A stretch of 12,173 nucleotides of DNA from JAYWFX01 sp043778575 (GTDB lineage: Bacteria > Patescibacteriota > JACMRA01). Shown here piece after piece: positions 1 through 7,842 of the stretch (within the stretch, counting starts at the first letter, position 1; each line of letters starts with the position of its first letter). Where the stretch lies: contig JAYWFX010000015.1 in the NCBI GenBank assembly GCA_043778575.1, positions 1-12,173 on the forward strand, written 5' to 3'. The position numbers and the translations under genes were made by a program. The notes beneath the pieces were generated by a model. The model was given only the letters and a program-made list of their open reading frames with translations. It did not search any database and was not told where the DNA came from.

Positions 1-2
1 GT

Positions 3-866
3 AACACTGGAAACAGCTACACACTACCATCAACTAGTATCACCGCAAGCGTACCAAACGCTACTAGCCTATCACCAGCGTGTGTAATCAAAAACAACGG
101 AACGACTACCGCAACTCTCAGCTGTCCATCAGTACCAACGCTGGGTAGCTCAGTCGGTTCAAAACAAGTTGCAACCAGTCTATCATCGACAATCACCTCA
201 CCGCTGACTATTTCCGCTAAACCACCAACTGTCATATCAGTAGCAAATTTGACATCATCTGGCGTGTGTACTCCACCAAGCGTAACCCTAGGAGCGGTCG
301 TGGACTCATGCGACTTTGCATTGACTGGTGATCAAAACAATACCTACACGCTAGCTGACAGCGGTATAACCTGTACAGTATCTGGATCAAATGTATCGCC
401 AGTAGCAACTATTATCGGAAATGGCACAGCCACACCAAAACTCAGCTGTAAAAACATACCAACTACAGGATCGTCAGCAGGGGATAAGCTAGTCACAACC
501 TCACTAGGGTCTTTACCATCAGCACGACTCAGCATACAAGCTGCAGTTTCACCATTGGTGTCATCTGATATAGCTAGCCTAAACATCATCTGTAACGAGG
601 GAAAAAATGTAGTAGCCAAGTCCACAACCACTTGCACGTTTAATTTACCAGAAAACAAAACTCTGCCAGCCAGTCTGAGATTGGGTATCGGAGACAGTAC
701 CATGTCAGGAACCTGCACATTATCAACCAACGGCAAAACAGTAACCTGCGCAAACGTACCTACAGGATCTCAAACAGGCTCTCAATCAGTATATGTCCAG
801 ATAGGAGGTGATACTAGAGTAGACTCAGGAGAAAAAGTAACCGTAATCTCTTCAATAGTATCTATT
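3..866 (+). repeat. Three protein-level tandem repeats of about 108 residues (first one partial)
   Basis: Approximate units are 3-266 (partial), 267-590 and 591-866. Cysteine positions recur with a 108-residue step: 41 to 149, 89 to 197 and 103 to 211. Shared wording is clear: NGT..A.LSC..(V/I)PT.GSS.G.K.V.TSL in units 1 and 2, and NGKTVTCANVPTGS in unit 3. Each unit starts with a C-x13-C pair and has a second cysteine pair further on, which suggests two disulfides per beta-sandwich domain. The repeats have diverged at the DNA level, so they are old rather than recent duplications. Confidence 0.75.
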
Positions 867-986
867 CTACCTAGAACAGGAGGTATGGATCTACTGACGA
901 TGCTACTGGTAGTACCAATGCTAGCAGGTATCGGATACGTGGCAGTCTCAAACTACAAAAAGACCAAAAAACCCATCAATTTCTAA
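3..986 (+). CDS. LPXTG-anchored repeat surface protein, C-terminal part (5' end outside window)
   Basis: The frame is open from the window edge to TAA at 984-986 (327 visible residues), so the true start lies upstream. A TTG at 249 is only an internal codon, because homologous sequence continues across it. The visible protein is rich in Ser, Thr, Val and Asn. It consists of Ig-like or adhesin-like repeats of about 108 residues with regularly placed cysteines (visible residues 27, 41, 89, 103, 124, 149, 197, 211, 238, 249). The C-terminus is a classic cell-wall sorting signal: LPRTGG (visible 289-294), a hydrophobic segment of about 20 residues, and a basic tail containing YKKTKK. The protein should be secreted and either covalently attached by a sortase or kept as a C-terminal membrane anchor. 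Adhesion is inferred from architecture only. A sortase-fold protein lies at 10055-11128 but lacks the catalytic Cys. Confidence 0.85.
   Translation, partial: NTGNSYTLPSTSITASVPNATSLSPACVIKNNGTTTATLSCPSVPTLGSSVGSKQVATSLSSTITSPLTISAKPPTVISVANLTSSGVCTPPSVTLGAVVDSCDFALTGDQNNTYTLADSGITCTVSGSNVSPVATIIGNGTATPKLSCKNIPTTGSSAGDKLVTTSLGSLPSARLSIQAAVSPLVSSDIASLNIICNEGKNVVAKSTTTCTFNLPENKTLPASLRLGIGDSTMSGTCTLSTNGKTVTCANVPTGSQTGSQSVYVQIGGDTRVDSGEKVTVISSIVSILPRTGGMDLLTMLLVVPMLAGIGYVAVSNYKKTKKPINF
867..983 (+). other. Cell-wall sorting signal (LPRTGG, membrane segment, basic tail)
   Basis: LPRTGG is encoded at 867-884. A hydrophobic stretch of about 20 residues (from LLTMLLVV to IGYVAV) follows, then a positively charged end (YKKTKK). 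The order and spacing match class A/E-type sortase substrates, in which cleavage falls between Thr and Gly. Confidence 0.85.
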
Positions 987-1025
987 TAGTTCTGGATTTG
1001 GTTGTGGTCGGTGACTAAAAGAGAC

Positions 1026-1112
1026 TTGCCATATCTACAAAATTACGCAATACTCAGGAAAATTCTCAAAATAAAAATCCCAGCATTAATTTAATATAAA
1101 GTTTAATATAAA
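1026..1112 (+). promoter_or_regulatory. Putative promoter region with a tandem TTTAATATAAA repeat
   Basis: The 987-1129 gap is the only sizeable space before the 1130-7830 cluster. TTGCCA (1026-1031) sits 17 bases before AATACT (1049-1054), a plausible but imperfect sigma70-type pair. Closer to the gene, TTTAATATAAA occurs twice in tandem (1090-1100 and 1102-1112, 12-base step). Each copy contains TATAAA, but no good -35 box lies 17 bases upstream of either. Which element is used cannot be decided by eye. No convincing terminator hairpin was seen after the upstream gene. Confidence 0.35.
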
Positions 1113-1129
1113 TCCGAAATAATACCTAT

Positions 1130-1474
1130 ATGAACAGTGATATATCTTCATCCGTAGGCGAAATAAACTACAGTGATTTACCAGATAATTTGAAAGAGTT
1201 TTTGTATCACTATACAGTGGTGAGCGGTTTTGATGTGGATAGTTTTACACCCGAGCACAAGCAAATAACTTTGGATTGTATGGTGGTTGAGATGTTTAGT
1301 CATCTAAGCGAGAGGTTTAATGAGATTGCTACAGAACAGGCTCAAAAAGAACTAAGAATGTTTATACAAAGTGGCGGGAAGGCAAAAATACTGGAAAATA
1401 GTAAAGATTTAGCATTTTATTTTGATATAGCACTAAACCATGTCATAAAAGATCAAACCACGACTCAACAATAA
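1130..1474 (+). CDS. Small helical protein of unknown function
   Basis: This 114-residue soluble protein has no signal peptide or membrane segment. It appears mostly helical, with predicted helices around residues 18-32, 41-66, 67-80 and 91-107. The pattern of a short N-terminal helix, a 'TPEHKQ'-type turn, then long amphipathic helices loosely resembles small patescibacterial proteins such as DUF5663, but this is an impression and not an identification. The ATG at 1130 has no Shine-Dalgarno sequence and is preceded by CCTAT. The gene ends 6 bases before the 658-residue gene, so the two are very likely co-transcribed and it may serve the same membrane apparatus. It is first in the cluster and lies just downstream of the putative promoter. 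Confidence 0.7.
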   Translation: MNSDISSSVGEINYSDLPDNLKEFLYHYTVVSGFDVDSFTPEHKQITLDCMVVEMFSHLSERFNEIATEQAQKELRMFIQSGGKAKILENSKDLAFYFDIALNHVIKDQTTTQQ

Positions 1475-1480
1475 AAAATT

Positions 1481-3457
1481 ATGGCTAGAACAAGATCAAG
1501 ATCAATAGACCGCCCAAAAGTAGAATCGAAAATTGGAAAAGACACCCTCGTCCATTTTTTTCATAAAAGCGGTCAGATAGATGAGAAGATAACACCCGAA
1601 AAATGGAATACGGGAGGGAGAGATTTTGCTGTAGCAGAGATGGATCGATCTGTCCGAGCTGACTTCCTGAAGTACAAAAATGACAATCCTGGGGATACTC
1701 GAAGTGATGATGAGATAATTGTAGATATTAAAAATTATCCGCACCACAAAAAAGCTCAGGAAATGTTTGAGCGTTTCGATCAATTACTGGAAATTTCGAC
1801 ATCCGCAGACAAAAATATAACAGAAGGCCCTAGGAGATACTTAGCTAATCTAATGAAAGCTCCTATAGCTACGTCCCAAGTAGGATTCACATTCCGTGAT
1901 TTTATGTATGTAGCATATGGTCGTAAACCAATCATGAGACACTTTGGATGGGTTCGTGTACCGATATTGAGCAAGTTATTTTTTAAAGGAACTAAACTTT
2001 CAATAGGGGCGCGTGATAGAAGAGAATTTATACAGCCCACTAGTCAACAAAGAATGGATGATGACTTAGAACAAAAATACAAAAACACTGAAAAAGCAAA
2101 AATATTTAAGCCAGAAGAAATGTTTGAGGGTGCTGATTCGTTAGTAGCAGAGGCTGAAAACATACAAAAACTTCTAAGTCTAATTAAAAATACGACTAAT
2201 GCCCCAGGACAAACATCTGTAGCGTATTATGGCACACTGAGAGATTTAGTTGATGAATTATTAGAAACAGTTAAGTACAAACCTGCCACAAAATCCACTA
2301 ATTTTGATCATTTTGAGAGGTATCTTATGGAGCAGGGAGATGGATATGCTGGTCTTTTGGGTAAATTCAACAATACCACCACGAATTACAAAGGTTTTTT
2401 TGAGAAGTGTGACTCATTTAGAACTCAAAGCAGTTCGGCAGGTAAAAATATTAATGTTGTTATTAATGATTTCAAACGTGACGCTATTGGTGGTGGTGCA
2501 TCATATGGTTTAAATTATACTAAAACTGGCGGAATATGTGAATCTGTATTAAAATCCACTGACGTTATAGAAGATTTTAAAATTACTGCAAAGGAATCAT
2601 TTTTAGCTGTTGTTAAGATATTAGTTCAAGATCCACTAATTTCTACACTAGATCAAGGTGGGTCAGATAATGATAAGCTAAGAAGGCTTACCGATTCACA
2701 GGTGTCCCTAAAAAGTCTTTACAGATCATTACAATTAAATGGTGGAGTAGAGATTGGTAACATAATAAAACTAGATGGATCAGCATTGGATCACGAAGGC
2801 AGAACGGTTAGACCTGTTGATCAACTCATCACAGCAATAAGAGAAGGAACATTAGATGGTCTGTTTGATCCTAAAAACCTAGCCCAGAGTCGAGCTGGAG
2901 CGATTTTAGAAATAATGAAAATCGTTTACCCTGAAAAATCCCCAGAGTCTACACCAGAACAACCAAATAATAAATCCAAGAGTAAAAATTGGCTTTTGAA
3001 TATAAAGAAACGATATATAATAGGAGCATTACTATTATTTTCAAACCCTATTTTTAATTTTGGAAGAGATTTGTTGCGTAATTTCATCCAAGCCACCCCA
3101 GACCAAATTGCACAAGTAGCAGATGCAGGCAGGGTTTCTAAAGGTGCTGAAACTATAGGTGATTCTGATGGAGTTTACAATTCGACATCTGATCCAGAGA
3201 CAAAGTCTGTAGTAAACAAAAACATAAAAATATTGTCTAATCAATTAGACGAATTGAAAGACCCTTCAATAACCCAAAACCTAATAACAGCTAAAGTTCA
3301 AGCTATCATAAGTGGAAACGATCCAAAATCTATGACTACTAAAGATCTGGTCGAAGAGATACTTGCACGCACTGGAAGACAGAAAGACGCAGAATTTAAA
3401 AGTAAATTAAATGTATCAGTCAGATTAGTTGCCGTATCTGCTAGATTAAAACAATAA
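1481..3457 (+). CDS. Large protein with one membrane segment, unknown family
   Basis: This 658-residue protein was not recognised. The first ~500 residues are hydrophilic, with a basic N-terminus (RTRSRSIDRPK) and long helical stretches; there is no signal peptide. A linker rich in Pro, Ser, Asn and Lys (about 485-503) leads to one likely membrane segment (about 511-528, starting YIIGALLLF). A C-terminal domain of about 125 residues follows, helical around 575-655. With positive residues (SKSKNWLLNIKKR) just before the segment, the big N-terminal part is probably cytoplasmic and the C-terminal part outside; this topology is inference. It starts 6 bases after the preceding gene and ends 7 bases before the VirB6-like gene, with nearly the same junction sequence on both sides. 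That placement suggests a structural partner of the VirB6-like protein. No Walker motifs or enzyme signature were seen. Confidence 0.75.
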   Translation: MARTRSRSIDRPKVESKIGKDTLVHFFHKSGQIDEKITPEKWNTGGRDFAVAEMDRSVRADFLKYKNDNPGDTRSDDEIIVDIKNYPHHKKAQEMFERFDQLLEISTSADKNITEGPRRYLANLMKAPIATSQVGFTFRDFMYVAYGRKPIMRHFGWVRVPILSKLFFKGTKLSIGARDRREFIQPTSQQRMDDDLEQKYKNTEKAKIFKPEEMFEGADSLVAEAENIQKLLSLIKNTTNAPGQTSVAYYGTLRDLVDELLETVKYKPATKSTNFDHFERYLMEQGDGYAGLLGKFNNTTTNYKGFFEKCDSFRTQSSSAGKNINVVINDFKRDAIGGGASYGLNYTKTGGICESVLKSTDVIEDFKITAKESFLAVVKILVQDPLISTLDQGGSDNDKLRRLTDSQVSLKSLYRSLQLNGGVEIGNIIKLDGSALDHEGRTVRPVDQLITAIREGTLDGLFDPKNLAQSRAGAILEIMKIVYPEKSPESTPEQPNNKSKSKNWLLNIKKRYIIGALLLFSNPIFNFGRDLLRNFIQATPDQIAQVADAGRVSKGAETIGDSDGVYNSTSDPETKSVVNKNIKILSNQLDELKDPSITQNLITAKVQAIISGNDPKSMTTKDLVEEILARTGRQKDAEFKSKLNVSVRLVAVSARLKQ

Positions 3458-3464
3458 AACAATT

Positions 3465-6400
3465 ATGATCCCACAAATACTGACAACACATTTCTATAAA
3501 GCTATTACACTAGTTTTGTTTTGTTTGTTTTTATTTTCAGCTATTCTAAACAGCAATCTTTTTTCTGGAAACGTACAAGTCTTTGCGGCTGATGATTACA
3601 CTTGTGCAGGTTCTGGAGTCAATACTGATGAAGTTGGGATCTCTAATCGATCAGGGACTCAACCCATCCAAGTCTGTACTAAAAACTCTACTGGAGCATT
3701 GGTTTTGCCTAATGGGCCATTTGGTCTGCCATTGTCGTCTGGGTGCGACCCTAGTGGTTATCTTTATCCGACTGGTACTACACTCGGTCAATACAAATGT
3801 CTGGACAGTACACAAGCTGCCAGCGTAGGAGCAAAAATAAAATCCACACCAACTCCGACACCTGCTGATAAACCTGCTGCTGAACCCCCGCTCAAAGTCA
3901 AGGCTGGGATTACCTGTGACCCTCAAAAAACTTATTTCAATGGAAAACCTGTATATCTGTGTGTAGAAAATAGTACAGGAAAGCTTGTGGATTACAATGG
4001 TGGCGAGTGTGCAAGTGGTTTTGTGACTGATGGTGGATCAGTACCTACGTGTATGACTGAGGAGGACAAGAAAAGTGTAAAAACCACAGCACCAACAGCC
4101 AGTGGTAAAGGTGGCGATGGCTGCGAAAAAGTAGGCACAATTGGCGGTAAAGATGTCACTCAGTGTAAAGATGCTGCTGGCAAAACCAAAGATCCAGTAT
4201 GTTCAAATACTCCTCTCAAGGACAAAAATGACCAAGGTTACTTTACTCTCAATGGAACTAAAATTATTTGCCTTACAAAGGCTGAGGGTGATCAGGTTAC
4301 AAAACAAATTGCTGACTCTAAAGCAAAAAAAGATGCAAAAAAAGATGAGGATAGCCTTTTTAAAATCGTTTTTGACTTTATCGCCTACGCTTTTATTTGT
4401 ATCTTTTATTTGGCTGGTTGGGTGCTGACGCTCATACTGTGGCAGGTGTTTGTGGTGGCTTCTCATATATTATCCATCAATCCGTTTTCAAATCCTTGGT
4501 ATCCTCTGCTGCTCAAACTGTGGGGGGTGTTTTTTGGTATTGCGGTGATTGCTATTTTGGGTACGCTCATGTTTGAGGGATTCAAGCGGTTTCTCAATTT
4601 TGACGGCAAAAGTAATAGTAATTTTCAGGATGTGATCACCAAGATTGTGGTACTGCTGATGACTATAAACTTTACTTTTTTTGGTATTGTGTCAGCTTTT
4701 GGAGTGGCTCAGGGTGTCGGAAAGATTATCATGTATAGCACTACATCTCAGCTCCAATGCAACGCAAAGAGCAAGACAGATTTTTCGGGTGGGGATCAAA
4801 AAGCCTACTTGGCAGTGTTTAAGTGTGTGGCCAATAGTGTAGGAAGTATTTCGGCGCTCAGACCGAGTTTGGACGTCAGTAGTGGTAGCTATGACAATGG
4901 GGCAGACATCGTGGAGTGTGTAGACAAGGGAGCGTGTGCAAACAAGGTAATTGCTGAAAAAATTGGTGACAAGACGGGTAGGACTATCGCAGTGTTGTTT
5001 TCTGAGATTTTGTTTGTGGTGGCTATATTTGCCTTGATTTGGAATTTTATCGGATTTGCGTTCAAGGCTGTCACTAGGATAATCAGACTAGGTATTTTGA
5101 CTGTTACTTCGCCATTGATTCTGACTGGTTTACTGGCTGGTATACCCCAACTCAAACAATATGGAGATGATAATCTGGCAGAATTACAGGGTCATTTGCT
5201 GTACTTCCCATTTATAGCTGTGTATTTATCATGTTTTGGGATCGCTGCCAGTGTACTGAAATCTGGTTTTGATCTGGCTGGATCGACGGTGGCTAGTAAT
5301 GGTCTGGGAGGTGGGCTGGTTGCATACGCAGCTTTTGATGGTGGATCGGTGGTAAATGCACTCACAGCACCACTGGTTCAATTTATGATTCTACTCGGGC
5401 TAGCGATTTTGCTCAATCAAGACAAGGGATTCTCTGCAGGGGCAGGGTTTGCGGGTAATGTATTCAAGGGGGTTGGACTAGCTGCTACTGGTGGAGCTGG
5501 ACTAGCTCTCGGTGGTGCAAAACTGATGGGAGGCAAAGCACTTGGCGGTGCAGTTGGTAAAATGGCAGGCAACCAAACCATAAAAAGTGTGGTAGGGGGA
5601 ATCGCCGCAAAGGGTGCAGTAGCTGCAGTAAAAGGGAAAGTAGGAGCGGTCGCACTACCAGTATTGGCAGCCGTCGGAGCAGTGGCAGCTACAGCTAGAG
5701 GGTTTAGAAGTAGCTTAAAAAACAAGGGTGCTACTCTGAAAAATAGACTCAAAAATCGATTTGTACCACTGGATGCCAAATCTGGTGAGACTCCCGCAGC
5801 AGCAACTTTGCCAGCACCTGATTCTACAAAGCTCAGCGAGCAGGTCGACACAGTCACAGGGGTAACTCCAGCAGTAGCAATCTCAGGGGATGCTTCAAAG
5901 GCAATCAATGGATTGAAAAAAGCTATCAAACGGCAAACTAAAGATTTGAAAAAACCTCTGGATGGACTTTTGAAAACCAGCAAACATTCAGTAAAGCGTC
6001 TCAGTCAAATGGATAGAAATGCACGTCTTGGAAAAAACAAGGTCAGCTTTTCTGATGAAAGTCTCAAAGCTATGGCAAATGGCATGGGATCGACTGTAAC
6101 TGGGACAAAAAAGATGTTTCAGAACAAAGATCTTGCGAATGCAGTTTTTGATGGTATTGCAACTGGTCGACTAGTGGTTGGTCCAAAAGCAAAGAAGAAT
6201 ATTATGGCAGAGGGAGCCAAGATGGGGATGGTGGCACAAGGAGCTCAGGTTTTGGGCAAAGCGGCAAATGCTCTAGGCGTCACTAACCCAGTCACAGGAA
6301 AATCAGTAGGAGCACCAGCAAACACAGCTCAGATCCCACTCTCAAACGGCAGACCAAAAGTGGATTCAAAACAACAAGCACCACAAGCTACTCAACCAGT

Positions 6401-7097
6401 CACCAAACCAGCACAAGCCCAGCAACAACAACCAAACATGTCTACCCGCAAGATGACCCCAGAGGAAAGTAAGCCAAGGAGTTCTGATATTGAGGTAACT
6501 GCTTCAAGAGTAGCTGAGCGTGCAGGCACATATTCGAGCAATACTACATCTCCAGTCATAGAGTTGGGAACTAAAAGTATGAAAGAACTGGCAAAAGAAA
6601 CTGGCGAACAAACTGTGGATCTCCAGATGAAAAATAATCAACCAGATATGGCAAAATCGTATTCTGGGGCAACGGCTCAACAGTTCCAATCCACTCCTCA
6701 ACTACAGCCAAGCCCGATTCCTCTCCAGCCAACAGCCGCACCAACAGTATCAAACGACGCAGCAGCAGGTATTATGGCGGCACTCCAAGACAAGACTCCT
6801 AGCACAGCACCAGTCACGATAGTTCAAAATACCTATAACAGCAAGAAAATTGAGACCACAAACAGCTCCTCAATCACCAGTGCTACTACAAACACAAATA
6901 ATACACACACATCAATCCCTCAGGCAGCTCCGATCCAAGTGACAAACAATATCAGTAACTTTAGTAGAAAAGAACAGAGCACCTCAAACCAACAAGCTAC
7001 TAACACGGTTAAGGATTTTAGTCGACCAGAAAGTCCACAAGTAGCTCAATCCGCAAGACCATTATCACCGTCACCATCTTCACACCTAAGAAAGTAA
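3465..7097 (+). CDS. Giant VirB6/TrbL-like polytopic membrane protein with Cys-rich ectodomain and long tail
   Basis: This protein has 1210 residues. Order of parts: signal peptide or anchor (about 12-32, possible cleavage near VFAA at 39-42); extracytoplasmic region 43-290 with three four-cysteine modules; a Lys/Asp linker (286-297); a polytopic core (about 301-655) with hydrophobic segments near 301-335, 348-371, 391-420, 507-533, 541-562, 573-598 and 634-651; an Ala/Gly-rich stretch (655-745); a basic region; and a tail rich in Gln, Pro, Thr, Asn and Ser (about 950-1210). The core resembles VirB6/TrbL inner-membrane channel components of type IV secretion systems; the identification rests on topology and general pattern. 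Ordinary VirB6 is about 300 residues, so the extensions are unusual, recalling the extended VirB6 proteins of Rickettsiales. No VirB4 ATPase is in the window. The start has no Shine-Dalgarno sequence. Confidence 0.7.
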   Translation: MIPQILTTHFYKAITLVLFCLFLFSAILNSNLFSGNVQVFAADDYTCAGSGVNTDEVGISNRSGTQPIQVCTKNSTGALVLPNGPFGLPLSSGCDPSGYLYPTGTTLGQYKCLDSTQAASVGAKIKSTPTPTPADKPAAEPPLKVKAGITCDPQKTYFNGKPVYLCVENSTGKLVDYNGGECASGFVTDGGSVPTCMTEEDKKSVKTTAPTASGKGGDGCEKVGTIGGKDVTQCKDAAGKTKDPVCSNTPLKDKNDQGYFTLNGTKIICLTKAEGDQVTKQIADSKAKKDAKKDEDSLFKIVFDFIAYAFICIFYLAGWVLTLILWQVFVVASHILSINPFSNPWYPLLLKLWGVFFGIAVIAILGTLMFEGFKRFLNFDGKSNSNFQDVITKIVVLLMTINFTFFGIVSAFGVAQGVGKIIMYSTTSQLQCNAKSKTDFSGGDQKAYLAVFKCVANSVGSISALRPSLDVSSGSYDNGADIVECVDKGACANKVIAEKIGDKTGRTIAVLFSEILFVVAIFALIWNFIGFAFKAVTRIIRLGILTVTSPLILTGLLAGIPQLKQYGDDNLAELQGHLLYFPFIAVYLSCFGIAASVLKSGFDLAGSTVASNGLGGGLVAYAAFDGGSVVNALTAPLVQFMILLGLAILLNQDKGFSAGAGFAGNVFKGVGLAATGGAGLALGGAKLMGGKALGGAVGKMAGNQTIKSVVGGIAAKGAVAAVKGKVGAVALPVLAAVGAVAATARGFRSSLKNKGATLKNRLKNRFVPLDAKSGETPAAATLPAPDSTKLSEQVDTVTGVTPAVAISGDASKAINGLKKAIKRQTKDLKKPLDGLLKTSKHSVKRLSQMDRNARLGKNKVSFSDESLKAMANGMGSTVTGTKKMFQNKDLANAVFDGIATGRLVVGPKAKKNIMAEGAKMGMVAQGAQVLGKAANALGVTNPVTGKSVGAPANTAQIPLSNGRPKVDSKQQAPQATQPVTKPAQAQQQQPNMSTRKMTPEESKPRSSDIEVTASRVAERAGTYSSNTTSPVIELGTKSMKELAKETGEQTVDLQMKNNQPDMAKSYSGATAQQFQSTPQLQPSPIPLQPTAAPTVSNDAAAGIMAALQDKTPSTAPVTIVQNTYNSKKIETTNSSSITSATTNTNNTHTSIPQAAPIQVTNNISNFSRKEQSTSNQQATNTVKDFSRPESPQVAQSARPLSPSPSSHLRK
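3603..4271 (+). repeat. Three four-cysteine modules in the ectodomain of the VirB6-like protein
   Basis: Cysteines fall in three sets of four: residues 47/71/94/112, 151/166/182/196 and 220/234/246/269. Each set repeats the scheme (YTC/ITC/DGC)...(QVC/YLC/TQC) followed at once by a short K/E-N/D-x-x-G segment (TKNSTGAL, VENSTGKL, KDAAGKT), then a third Cys and a final Cys near a polar Lys/Asp/Glu segment. Pro/Thr-rich linkers separate modules 1 and 2 (STPTPTPADKPAAEPP). The modules are diverged but recognisably one family. Confidence 0.6.
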
Positions 7098-7119
7098 TAA
7101 ATCAAACTAACCCCAAAAT

Positions 7120-7830
7120 ATGTTCGACGAAGATACTCAGCTCAATACCCAATTAGGACTAACGAAACCCACAGGTCTGAGTGTGGACGACGATGAAATA
7201 TATGACGAGCTATTTGATTTGATACGACTCGACTATACTGCTGGCAGAGTAAAGATCGCTGATGTACCCAAGATCCTGAACGCATTTAGCAAAAAAGACT
7301 CTGATCAAAAAGCCGAGTTTGTAGACAAAATATACCAATCCAACTTTGCCCCAAAAATCGAGGCTGAACTGGCAAATATTCCAGAGCTGATAACAGATGA
7401 TGATGAGGATTATGAGGATGAGGAAAACCCCAATGACAATGCAGACCCTATTGATGTTGCTACTGAGCCTGAGATGATTACGTGGGATGAGTATGAAGCT
7501 AGACTAGAGGAACAAACCAAAGATCTGACACCCGAGCAAAAGGATTTATTTTATTATATTCATTTTAGTGAGCTGGAGGGAGAGTCGATTGACCAGCGAT
7601 ACGTAGACTATGTAAATGGCACACCAGCTGAGAGACAAAAAATGGATGAAGAATACGCAAAAGCCTCGACGGTAGACACCCAAAACCCAAACGAGGTAGC
7701 GGAAGCTAGAATCGCCCAAGCCATGAACAAACGAAACACCCTGAACCTAAAAAATACCACCACGAGGGCGGATTCGAATTTCAACAAGCCATTCACTGCA
7801 GCCGAAATCCAAGAAATGCTAGAAGGTTAA
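7120..7830 (+). CDS. Acidic soluble protein of unknown function
   Basis: This 236-residue protein is strongly acidic, with a near-continuous Asp/Glu run at about 93-102 (DDDEDYEDEE) and further acidic patches at 23-30 and 123-135. It has no signal peptide, membrane segment or cysteine. Helical blocks lie at about 26-52, 57-85, 122-165 and 168-205; the C-terminal residues (SNFNKPFTAAEIQEMLEG) could form a short docking helix. It begins 22 bases after the VirB6-like gene on the same strand, so it is probably the last gene of that operon. It could be a cytoplasmic partner for the basic part of that protein's tail; this is inference from charge and position only. The ATG at 7120 is preceded by CCCCAAAAT with no Shine-Dalgarno sequence. 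Confidence 0.7.
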   Translation: MFDEDTQLNTQLGLTKPTGLSVDDDEIYDELFDLIRLDYTAGRVKIADVPKILNAFSKKDSDQKAEFVDKIYQSNFAPKIEAELANIPELITDDDEDYEDEENPNDNADPIDVATEPEMITWDEYEARLEEQTKDLTPEQKDLFYYIHFSELEGESIDQRYVDYVNGTPAERQKMDEEYAKASTVDTQNPNEVAEARIAQAMNKRNTLNLKNTTTRADSNFNKPFTAAEIQEMLEG

Positions 7831-7842
7831 ATAGATAATTTT

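Noticed and set aside
249..251. TTG as the start of the LPXTG protein
   Set aside because: The frame is open upstream to the window edge, and the upstream part matches the later repeats, so the codon is internal.
344..736. Minus-strand open frame of 130 codons inside the LPXTG gene
   Set aside because: The sense frame carries clear repeats and a sorting signal; the antisense frame has no recognisable domain.
5417..5983. Minus-strand open frame of 188 codons, rich in Ala, Pro and Ser
   Set aside because: It is the antisense of the Ala/Gly-rich part of the VirB6-like gene, with low-complexity content and no family signal.
6290..7090. A/C-rich composition of the tail region compared with the G/T-rich membrane core, as a sign of transfer
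   Set aside because: Thr, Gln, Pro and Asn codons in the tail and Val, Phe and Leu codons in the core explain the shift.
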